Below are positions 8,275-15,386 of a DNA stretch of 29,732 nt, piece after piece. The stretch lies in NCBI GenBank assembly GCA_964643045.1, contig CAZXSC010000022.1:1-29732 (forward strand), read 5' to 3'. The notes beneath the pieces were generated by a model. It made no database searches. It was not told where the DNA came from and saw nothing but the letters and a program-made list of their open reading frames with translations. This DNA is from TMED23 sp964643045 (GTDB lineage: Bacteria; Pseudomonadota; Alphaproteobacteria; Rhodospirillales; UBA2165). A program made the position numbers and the translations under genes. How positions within the stretch are numbered: position 1 is the first letter of the stretch; every line of letters starts with the position of its first letter.

Positions 8275-9828
8275 TTATGTTTTCTCCTGTTTTTCAGCGT
8301 AAATTTCTCTGAGTTTATTTTTAAGTATTTTTGCCATTGCACTTTTGGGCAACTCTTCAACAAAATCCATTTGCCGGGGTATTTTGTACCCGGCAATATA
8401 CTCTCGACAGTGGTTGATTACAATTTCTTCGTTTAAAGTTTTGCCGGGCACCGGAACAATAACCGCAAATAAAGATTCGCCAAATTTTTCATCTGGTACA
8501 CCAATTACAGCGCATTCGAATATATCAGGGTGTTTGTAAATGGCTGATTCAACTTCTGATGTGTAGATATTTTCGCCCCCACTTACAATCATATCTTTTT
8601 TACGATCCATTAGAAATAAGATGCCGTTTTTGTCAACTCTGCCAACATCTCCAGTGTGAAACCAGCCCCTTTTAAAGGCTTTTTTGTTTTCGTCTGGTCG
8701 GTTGAGATAGCCGGGCGTTACATTGGGGCCTCTTACGCATACCTCTCCGGCTTCGTCGGTAGGCACTTCTTTTCCATGGTCATCAAATATTTTCAGATCA
8801 ATACCAATAACTGGGCGTCCCGCGGCGCGCAAAATATCAGTGTTACCTGTTTCCACAGCATTACGATGGTCTTCAGCATCGAAGGTCGTTAAAATGGGGG
8901 ATGTTTCAGTTAGACCATAGCCTTGCTGTACATCTGCATTTGTGAAGCGTTGTATTGCTTTTTCAACCCATTCGGCTGCCATTGGCGAGGAGCCATAAAA
9001 AAGATTTTGAAGGCTTGAAATTTCATAATTATCAAACGTAGGTTCTTCTAAAATCATAATAACCATTGTTGGGGCCATCATGACCTGGGTCACCCTAAAA
9101 TCCTGAATTGCTTGAAGGGCAGCCTTTGGAGAAAATACGGGAACGTAAGCATGAGCAGATCCATTCATAGTAAAGCCCGAGCCCAAGAGGTCCGCAGCGT
9201 GAAACATTGGTGCGACGTGCAGATAAACATCTTCCTTGGAAATATTCATGGCGTTTATTACCTGGTAGCCATTTGAGCATACATTCCTGTGAGTTAATTG
9301 AACTCCTTTGCTAAGGCCCGTGGTTCCTCCGGTATAAAGCAGAATTGCGAGGTCATCTTCGGCGGGATCTTGCGGTGTTAACGCTTCGGAATTGTCAATG
9401 ATTTTATCGAGTGATCTCAGTGATTTTTTTGGTGCAGTTTTGCCAATAACAATGCGTTTGTTTGCCCAAGATTTTAATAACTTGTCGTCAGTTAGGCTGA
9501 GATAGTCCTCTCCTAAGGCTAAAAGTTTGACATCTGCATCTTTAAGAATATGAAGTATCTCAGGTGGAGCAAGTCGATGGTTTATCGGGACTGGTATGGC
9601 GCCGGCCCAATAGCCGGCATGTATAAGTTCTGTATATCGAAATGAATTTGGTCCAATTATCCCAAAGCGCTCACCGGGAAAAATTCCTAAATTTTTTAGA
9701 CCACCTGCAAGTTTTTTGATACGTTCAATGTGTTCTTTCCAAGTATGGCTTATCTCAGAATCTACCACCGCTGGTCGGTTCCCATAAAGACGTTCTGTCC
9801 GAAGTAATGCTGAAGTCATGGTAATCAT
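8275..9828 (-). CDS. AMP-forming acyl-CoA synthetase (ANL family)
   Basis: Activates a carboxylic acid to its CoA thioester through an acyl-adenylate. It is 517 aa. Landmarks in order: P-loop-like LLYTGGTTGLSKG at residues 164-175, YGLTETSP at 304-311, HTGD at 391-394, and the C-terminal SAMAKILKNKLR, whose Lys500 sits at the position of the catalytic lysine (the usual Gly-Lys is Ala-Lys here). The overall sequence resembles medium/long-chain or aryl-CoA ligases. An ATG at 9819 is an alternative start; 9828 is preferred because GAGAG lies about 12 bases upstream. It heads the ligase-molybdenum hydroxylase-UbiD group, which suggests an aromatic or heteroaromatic acid as substrate. The substrate itself is not readable. 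Confidence 0.88.
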   Translation of the reverse strand: MITMTSALLRTERLYGNRPAVVDSEISHTWKEHIERIKKLAGGLKNLGIFPGERFGIIGPNSFRYTELIHAGYWAGAIPVPINHRLAPPEILHILKDADVKLLALGEDYLSLTDDKLLKSWANKRIVIGKTAPKKSLRSLDKIIDNSEALTPQDPAEDDLAILLYTGGTTGLSKGVQLTHRNVCSNGYQVINAMNISKEDVYLHVAPMFHAADLLGSGFTMNGSAHAYVPVFSPKAALQAIQDFRVTQVMMAPTMVIMILEEPTFDNYEISSLQNLFYGSSPMAAEWVEKAIQRFTNADVQQGYGLTETSPILTTFDAEDHRNAVETGNTDILRAAGRPVIGIDLKIFDDHGKEVPTDEAGEVCVRGPNVTPGYLNRPDENKKAFKRGWFHTGDVGRVDKNGILFLMDRKKDMIVSGGENIYTSEVESAIYKHPDIFECAVIGVPDEKFGESLFAVIVPVPGKTLNEEIVINHCREYIAGYKIPRQMDFVEELPKSAMAKILKNKLREIYAEKQEKT

Positions 9829-9904
9829 GAATTGGCTAGTCTCTCTACCTGATTTTATTATTATTTAATTCTTTTTATTAAGTTCTTGCAACTAGATGAG
9901 TATA

Positions 9905-11242
9905 TTACGACCAATTATGCGGGGCACAAGTCCGAAATCCAGCAAAAACGTCCCGGCGTTCTGGTGTAAAATAATTGCGATATGTGTTGTTAACCATTCT
10001 TGAACGTGTTGCCCATGCTCCTCCGCGCAATACCTTTCGTGTCCCAAAGACTGGCTCTGAGTATTCTTTATATGAATCGGGCTCAAAACCAGGATAAGGC
10101 TCAAAGTTGCTTGACGTCCATTCCCAAACGTTACCCAACATTTGACGAATACCCCATGCACTATCACCTAAAGGAAATGCACTGACATCTGCCAAGCCAA
10201 GGCCATGGCCATCTAAATTAGCCCGTGCTAGGCTGTAGGCGGTATCACCCCAAGGGTAATTTTTTTTGCTTGCGGAAAACTCTTTGCCATTATTCATAGG
10301 CTCAGTGGAAGCGGCAACTTCCCATTCGATTTCATTTGGAAGGCGGCGTTTGGCCCAATTGCAATAGGCACTGGCTTCATACCAGTTGATGTGGATAACT
10401 GGCTGGTGCAAGGGTAGTTCAATAGTTGTCGAATAGTGGCGTATCAACCATTTATCCGGACCATCGGGGATCCAGTAAACCGGATATTTGGTATTTTCCT
10501 GTTGACGCCAGTTCCATCCGATATCGTGCCAGAGATTACGACGTTGGTAGCCATTATCTGCCACAAATTCTGCAAATTCTGCGTTGGTAACGGGCGCGCG
10601 GGCCATTTTGAAACGGTAGACCGTCGCCTCGTGTGCCCACTTTTCGTTGTCAAATAGAAACGATGCATTTCGAGATGCACCTAATGTAAATGAACCCCCG
10701 GGTATTTCGACATCTCCAGGCAAAGGTCCTGTTTCAAGTTTTTTTGTATCGAAAGTGTTGGCTGTTTCAATGTCGGGCAGTGGGTATTCTAGTGTATTTC
10801 TTGAATAAGTATAGGCTTCGGTATGCATGTCTTCATGAAATGTTGCAAATTGATAGATGAAGCTATCTTGCTCTGAAGCCATATTTTCGTAGGAAATCTC
10901 ACCAAGACGCCCAATAAGTTTATTACGTACTTCGTTAATATAATTTATAGCATCGCCTAATTGCAGTATCGGAAGATCCCACCTATCAAAATGTTTAATA
11001 GCGATCGAATCGTATAGTTCGTCCCCATTATCTAAGATGGGCGATTCATTATATAGCATTCGCAAGATGAATTGTTCGTAGAACCAAGCGACATGGCCAA
11101 TTTCCCAAAGTAAGGGATTCACTATTGGCAATTTGGGACCAATTATTTGTTCGCCATTTAAACCATCGACGAGTTCTAAGGTTCGCTTGTTTGCATCGTT
11201 GAGTAAATCTGCCAAATATTGGGTGCTAACAAGTTTGGTCAT
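9905..11242 (-). CDS. senA: Selenoneine synthase SenA (EgtB-like, DinB + FGE-sulfatase domains)
   Basis: Non-haem iron enzyme of the EgtB superfamily. Beside senB, the best reading is SenA, which joins hercynine (trimethylhistidine) to a selenosugar to form the C-Se bond of selenoneine. The 445 aa protein has a DinB-like N-terminal domain with the iron ligands His50 (EIGHVAW) and His136/His140 in HEDMHTEA, then an FGE-sulfatase domain from about residue 178 (EIPGGSFTLGAS) ending in GNVWEWTSS and LRGGAWATRS and GFRTCAP. The frame is open further upstream to 11485, but that part lies entirely antisense to senB; the ATG at 11242 gives the standard N-terminus. On sequence alone EgtB (ergothioneine) is the alternative; the SenB neighbour decides. 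No egtD is in the window to supply hercynine. Confidence 0.85.
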   Translation of the reverse strand: MTKLVSTQYLADLLNDANKRTLELVDGLNGEQIIGPKLPIVNPLLWEIGHVAWFYEQFILRMLYNESPILDNGDELYDSIAIKHFDRWDLPILQLGDAINYINEVRNKLIGRLGEISYENMASEQDSFIYQFATFHEDMHTEAYTYSRNTLEYPLPDIETANTFDTKKLETGPLPGDVEIPGGSFTLGASRNASFLFDNEKWAHEATVYRFKMARAPVTNAEFAEFVADNGYQRRNLWHDIGWNWRQQENTKYPVYWIPDGPDKWLIRHYSTTIELPLHQPVIHINWYEASAYCNWAKRRLPNEIEWEVAASTEPMNNGKEFSASKKNYPWGDTAYSLARANLDGHGLGLADVSAFPLGDSAWGIRQMLGNVWEWTSSNFEPYPGFEPDSYKEYSEPVFGTRKVLRGGAWATRSRMVNNTYRNYFTPERRDVFAGFRTCAPHNWS

Positions 11243-11281
11243 GATATAGTTATGTGTAACAGGAATTCCCAGAGATTGTAA
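11243..11281. promoter_or_regulatory. 39-bp divergent intergenic region of senA and senB
   Basis: Only 39 bases separate the two start codons. It contains an 8-base palindrome, GGAATTCC, at 11262-11269. Neither direction shows a strong ribosome site or a good -35/-10 pair, so promoter elements of each gene probably extend into the other's coding sequence. Role is inferred from position only. Confidence 0.35.
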
Positions 11282-12241
11282 ATGAAGATTAGTCTGATTA
11301 CGCCAGCAGAAAAATATTCCAGGAATGGAAACCGCACGACTGCTGTTCGCTGGGCCCGTATTTTGCGTAATCTTGGACACCAAGTAGAAATTTCTGCCAA
11401 GTATAATGGCAGAAAAACTGATTTGGTGATTGCCCTGCATGCGTGGCGTAGCGCTGATTCGATTAAAGATTATAGAAACAGTCATCCAGATGCTCCGCTT
11501 TTGCTGGCTTTGACAGGAACTGATATAAACTCATTTATTCATTCTGACCCATTGCCCACTCTCAATTCAATTGAATCAGCAGACTTCTTGATCTGCTTAC
11601 ATGATTTAGTTTTTGATGTTACTCCCAAGCACTTTCACAAGAAATTACGTGTAATTTATCAATCTGCGCCAGCGTTAAGCCAAGATCGAAAACCTTCGGT
11701 ATCCCATTTCGATATTTGTATGATAGGTCATTTGAGGAACGTAAAAGATCCCTTGCGGGGTGCTTATGCTCTTAGGAGTCTTCCAAAAAGCTCTCGGTTG
11801 CGCTTAATCCATCTCGGTAAAGCCCACACAAAGGCTTGGGAAAGGAAGGCGTATGCTGAAATGAAAAGCAACCGGCGATATATCTGGAGAGGAGAAAAAT
11901 CAGGTTGGGAGGTCCGGAAAGAACTTTCTAAAACTCACTTGATGGTAATTTCATCAATTGCGGAGGGTGGTGCAAACGTTGTATCTGAGGCGCTGGTAGC
12001 GGGGGTTCCCGTTGTTGCTTCTCGGATTAATGGCAACGTGGGGATGCTGGGTAAGGATTATTTGGGTTATTATAAAGTTGGAGATGAAAGGTCATTGAGA
12101 CGGTTGCTTCTTAAATGTGAAAACGATGAGGGTTTTATGCAAGAATTAGTTGAATGGTGCGAAGTTAGATCAAAATTATTTAATTTGTCCGAAGAAGAAC
12201 AGCGGTGGAAGAATTTATTAACTGAGGTTAAAAGAAAGTAA
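11282..12241 (+). CDS. senB: Selenosugar synthase SenB (GT-B glycosyltransferase-like)
   Basis: SenB uses a UDP-sugar and selenophosphate to make the selenosugar that SenA consumes. The 319 aa protein has the characteristic opening MKISLITPAEKYSRNGNR followed by TTAVRWARILRNLGH, then DLVIALHAWRSADSI and LLALTGTDIN, which I recognise as the family earlier known only as a conserved glycosyltransferase-like protein next to EgtB-like genes. The C-terminal GT-B half holds the EX7E motif: Glu228 and Glu236 in EGGANVVSEA, then GVPVVASRINGNVGMLG. It is divergent from senA. The selenophosphate-forming partner (SenC, a SelD relative) is not in the window and must be elsewhere if the pathway is complete. 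Family call is strong; specific function is transferred knowledge. Confidence 0.87.
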   Translation: MKISLITPAEKYSRNGNRTTAVRWARILRNLGHQVEISAKYNGRKTDLVIALHAWRSADSIKDYRNSHPDAPLLLALTGTDINSFIHSDPLPTLNSIESADFLICLHDLVFDVTPKHFHKKLRVIYQSAPALSQDRKPSVSHFDICMIGHLRNVKDPLRGAYALRSLPKSSRLRLIHLGKAHTKAWERKAYAEMKSNRRYIWRGEKSGWEVRKELSKTHLMVISSIAEGGANVVSEALVAGVPVVASRINGNVGMLGKDYLGYYKVGDERSLRRLLLKCENDEGFMQELVEWCEVRSKLFNLSEEEQRWKNLLTEVKRK

Positions 12242-12484
12242 GTATTTTTTTCTTTAATTAAACAACATCGATAGTAGTCCTCAGCCTTAATCGACTGCGT
12301 ATTTGGCGAGAGAGAGCATCGATGCAAAAATTTAGTCCAGCAGTGATTAGAATTAATAATAAAGCCCGATCGATGGTTGCATTTTATTTGACATTATGCG
12401 TATTAATCGCAGACTTGGTCTTCAAAGTTTTTTTGGGGGCGCAGAATTCAACACTAAAGTATTAAATTATTCGGGGAGTACTAA
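12242..12484. other. Spacer between senB and the TRAP receptor gene
   Basis: This 243 bp spacer carries a TTGACA at 12388-12393, but no matching -10 box at normal spacing. No clear terminator follows senB; the T-run at 12243-12252 lacks a GC stem. The promoter of the downstream catabolic group most likely lies here. Confidence 0.3.
12473..12478 (+). promoter_or_regulatory. Strong ribosome binding site of the TAXI receptor gene
   Basis: GGGGAG six bases before the ATG at 12485 is one of the best Shine-Dalgarno matches in the window and fits a highly translated binding protein. Confidence 0.6.
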
Positions 12485-13453
12485 ATGAAGATTAAAGAAA
12501 TATATCTTGTAAGCATCGCGATTATTACTTTTGCTACGTTTACGATAACGTCGGAATCCAAAGCTGAAACGCGAGTAACTTATAAGTCCGCCAAATCTAC
12601 TTCGTCATACTATCAAATGGCAGTTCAAATTGCCGAATCAATGAAAGTAGGGTCAAATGGTGGTATCATAGTAACCGTTGAAGAGAGCCAGGGTTCCGTG
12701 CAAAATGTTAAGGAAGCGGTTTCTCGGCCAGGTAATTACGTTTTTACAACGCCTCCTGTCTTGGTGAAGTTAGCCAAAGTAGCAAAGGCCATGTTCAAAG
12801 GAAAAGGAAACCCAAAATATAGGGATATTCGAGCTCTTTTTCCCATTCCGTCGTTAACCATGCATTTTGTTTTGAGTAATAAAAGCGGTGTAAAAAAGTT
12901 CGCCGATTTAAAGGGTAAAAGAATCCTCATCGGGAAGGGCTCTTTTGGTGCTAAAGAGGGTGCTAAATATTTGAAATTATTCGGTTTGAAAGACAGTGTT
13001 AAACTCGCGAACGTCGAATTATCTAATGCGGTTCCGGCGTTGAAAAATGGGCAAATTGATGGATTTGTCACGGCGGGTTCGTGGCCAGCGCCCAATGTTA
13101 TAGAAGCGGCGGCTAGTACCGGTGTGCATGTTCTGACATTATCACCAGAACAGATTAAAAAGACGAAGCGTACGCGACTAGTCATACCTGCCGGCACATA
13201 CAAAGGTCAGAAAAGTCCAATAACGACAACTTCCTTGCCAGTGGTTGCATATAGCACAACGAGAATGAACGCGGCGACTGCCTATGCTCTAACGAAAACC
13301 TATTGGTCACAAAAGTCGAAAATGGGTGTTAAAGCAAGCTGGTGGAATGGTGTTGATAAAGGATTGATGACTAATATCAAAGGGAAAATTCATCCTGGAG
13401 CACTTAAATATTATGTTGAAGCCGGTTTCAATATCACTGGTAATCAAAAATAA
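12485..13453 (+). CDS. TAXI-family TRAP transporter solute-binding protein
   Basis: Periplasmic receptor that hands its ligand to the TRAP permease encoded next. The 322 aa protein has a Sec signal peptide (basic MKIKE, hydrophobic core, likely cleavage near SKA-ET at residues 27-28). The mature part has the TAXI pattern: SSYYQMAVQIAESMK near the N-terminus, then PIPSLTMHFVLSNKSGVK, FADLKGKRILIGKGSFGA and NGQIDGFVTAGSWPAPNVIE. TAXI receptors bind diverse organic acids, and the ligand is not readable. The tight grouping with a transhydroxylase-like enzyme suggests an aromatic or phenolic acid. It is followed by a hairpin terminator before the permease, which would keep receptor levels above permease levels. 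Confidence 0.93.
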   Translation: MKIKEIYLVSIAIITFATFTITSESKAETRVTYKSAKSTSSYYQMAVQIAESMKVGSNGGIIVTVEESQGSVQNVKEAVSRPGNYVFTTPPVLVKLAKVAKAMFKGKGNPKYRDIRALFPIPSLTMHFVLSNKSGVKKFADLKGKRILIGKGSFGAKEGAKYLKLFGLKDSVKLANVELSNAVPALKNGQIDGFVTAGSWPAPNVIEAAASTGVHVLTLSPEQIKKTKRTRLVIPAGTYKGQKSPITTTSLPVVAYSTTRMNAATAYALTKTYWSQKSKMGVKASWWNGVDKGLMTNIKGKIHPGALKYYVEAGFNITGNQK

Positions 13454-13475
13454 TTAATTACCGTTGTTTTGGAAA

Positions 13476-13511
13476 GACCCGGATTATTTTATAAAATCCG
13501 GGTCATTTTTT
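13476..13511 (+). terminator. Intercistronic hairpin and T-run between TAXI receptor and permease
   Basis: A perfect 10-bp inverted repeat, GACCCGGATT (13476-13485) and AATCCGGGTC (13495-13504), encloses a 9-base loop and is followed by a run of six T (13506-13511). This is a textbook intrinsic terminator lying 22 bases after the receptor stop and ending 19 bases before the permease ATG. It probably acts as a leaky attenuator or 3' stabiliser of the receptor transcript. Confidence 0.8.
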
Positions 13512-13530
13512 GCCCATCCGTTGGATTATA

Positions 13531-15291
13531 ATGATGGCTCTGATCAACAGATTAATTTGGCCTTTGTTAGGCGTAGCCTCAATTGCTTTTCATCTGTATC
13601 TGATTTTCTCAGGTCTAGTTCCGAATTTGGTAAGTCGTCCAATACACATGGCATTAGCTCTGCCTTGGGTGCTGATATATATATCAAAAACAAAGGTGGC
13701 GCGCTTAAGCGGTATTCTTTTGATGGCAATTGGTGTTTCTTGCTGTCTTTGGGTAGCGAGCAATGAATCTGCGTTAGGCGATCAGTACGGCACATTGGAG
13801 GGTAGCTTCCAGATTATTATTGCCATATTGTTGTTGATTATAGTTTTGGAGATGGCGAGGCGGGCTATTGGCTGGCCACTCCCTGTGATAGCGTTATTGG
13901 CCCTCATCTATGGTTTTTTTGGTGAATATGTACCGGGGGAATTTGGATACCCTGGGGTGCCCCTCAAGAGCTTCTTGGGAACTTTAACAATAGCTGAAGG
14001 TGGCATTTGGGGAAAACTAACCGGTGTTTCGGTCAATATCGTATCTATTTTCGTAATATTTGGTGTCGTACTAAATTCTGGTGAAGCGGGTCAAGGGTTT
14101 ATGAACTTAGCCACCGCCGCCGCAGGTCGATTAAAAGGAGGAGCCGCCAAAGTATCCGTTATTTCCTCTGCATTATTTGGATCCATATCGGGGTCAGCTT
14201 CTGCAAACGTAGCTTCAACAGGCGCGATCACGTTACCCGCAATGGTCCGTCTTAAATATCCTAAATCTTTGGCTGCAGCTATAGAATCTGTAGCTTCTTC
14301 AGGTGGACAGATTATGCCTCCGCTAATGGGAGCAGGGGCATTTGTTATGGTAGAGATGACGGGGATACCTTACGTGGGTATTATGGAAGCCGCTTGGTTA
14401 CCTGCTCTTTTATATTTTTTTACGGTTTGGATTGGAATAGATGCTTTTTCCCATCGTTACCCACTCAAAGGATTATCAGAAAGCGAATTACCAGATCTGC
14501 AAAATGTACTGATCACATCATGTTTTTTCTTAGTGCCTTTTTTTCTTTTGCTTTGGGCAATGTTTGGACCTGGTTTTACACCCCAATACGCCGCTTCAAT
14601 GGCCATATTAATGGCCGCTATTTTACTTGTGTTTGATCAAAGATTTACATTCGATGTTGAACGGACCCTCAAAAGATTTAACAAGGTATTTATTAACGCC
14701 GGTCAACAAATTGCCACGATTGCATCCATAATCATATGTGCGTCAATAATCATTGGGGTTCTTGGAATTACTGGCTTGGGAATTAAAATCACCTCTCTAA
14801 TTTTATCTGGGTCGGGGGGTATGATTTGGCCGGCTTTATTGCTGACAGCTTTAGCTTGTCTTGTTCTTGGAATGGAGGTGCCAACGACGGCTGCATACGT
14901 AATATGTGTATCAGTCGCGGGGCCAGCCTTGATTGAACTTGGCCTAAAGCCCCTGCAAGCTCATTTATTTGTTTTCTGGTTTGCTTTACTCTCAACCATA
15001 ACACCACCCGTCTGCGGAGCTGTTTTTATAGCTGCGGGTATGGTTAATGAAAATTGGCTTAAAGTTTCAGGTAAATCAATGGTTTTAGGTCTGGGACTTT
15101 ATCTAATTCCACTCGGTATGATCGCCAATCCTGAGTTAATTAAGTTTGGCGAAATACCATTTATGGCTTTGATTATGATGGTTAAAGTTGGGCTTTCATT
15201 GGCTATGTTATCTTTTGGTTTGATTGCACCCAAAGCCATGTGGTCCCGTATTGCACTATGCGTATGTGGTGCGGTACTATTGTTTGTATGA
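13531..15291 (+). CDS. Fused TRAP transporter permease (DctQM type, 4TM-12TM)
   Basis: Inner-membrane permease that imports solute with Na+ or H+ symport. The 586 aa, strongly hydrophobic protein combines a short DctQ-like N-terminal part (about residues 1-115) with a DctM-like large domain containing GSISGSASANVASTGAIT and ESVASSGGQIMPPLMGAGAF, the conserved scaffold/elevator segments of TAXI-associated fused permeases, and LLSTITPPVCGAVF near the C-terminus. The frame also opens at TTG 13510, inside the terminator T-run; ATG 13531 is preferred as it starts just before the first membrane helix. No strong ribosome site is visible, consistent with lower expression than the receptor. Confidence 0.92.
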   Translation: MMALINRLIWPLLGVASIAFHLYLIFSGLVPNLVSRPIHMALALPWVLIYISKTKVARLSGILLMAIGVSCCLWVASNESALGDQYGTLEGSFQIIIAILLLIIVLEMARRAIGWPLPVIALLALIYGFFGEYVPGEFGYPGVPLKSFLGTLTIAEGGIWGKLTGVSVNIVSIFVIFGVVLNSGEAGQGFMNLATAAAGRLKGGAAKVSVISSALFGSISGSASANVASTGAITLPAMVRLKYPKSLAAAIESVASSGGQIMPPLMGAGAFVMVEMTGIPYVGIMEAAWLPALLYFFTVWIGIDAFSHRYPLKGLSESELPDLQNVLITSCFFLVPFFLLLWAMFGPGFTPQYAASMAILMAAILLVFDQRFTFDVERTLKRFNKVFINAGQQIATIASIIICASIIIGVLGITGLGIKITSLILSGSGGMIWPALLLTALACLVLGMEVPTTAAYVICVSVAGPALIELGLKPLQAHLFVFWFALLSTITPPVCGAVFIAAGMVNENWLKVSGKSMVLGLGLYLIPLGMIANPELIKFGEIPFMALIMMVKVGLSLAMLSFGLIAPKAMWSRIALCVCGAVLLFV

Positions 15292-15386
15292 ATTAACGTG
15301 CCAGCCAGATAAGATAAATGGGTGCTTTTAATTCTTAATAATGCACTAGGTGATTTTGGAAATTTGAAAAAGTCGAGGATGCGCTG

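Noticed and set aside
9905..11242. Annotation as EgtB, ergothioneine biosynthesis
   Set aside because: Possible on domain content, but the head-to-head SenB-type gene and absence of egtD or a gamma-glutamylcysteine-related partner favour SenA.
11243..11485. 81-codon N-terminal extension of the senA frame
   Set aside because: It lies entirely antisense to the well-conserved senB start region, has no family similarity, and the standard SenA/EgtB N-terminus begins at the ATG at 11242.
12388..12416. Sigma-70 promoter at TTGACA before the TAXI receptor gene
   Set aside because: No TATAAT-like box at 15-19 base spacing; only the -35 match is good.
12736..13203. 155-codon minus-strand open frame inside the TAXI receptor gene
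   Set aside because: Shadow of the real gene; cysteine/proline-rich composition without any family pattern.
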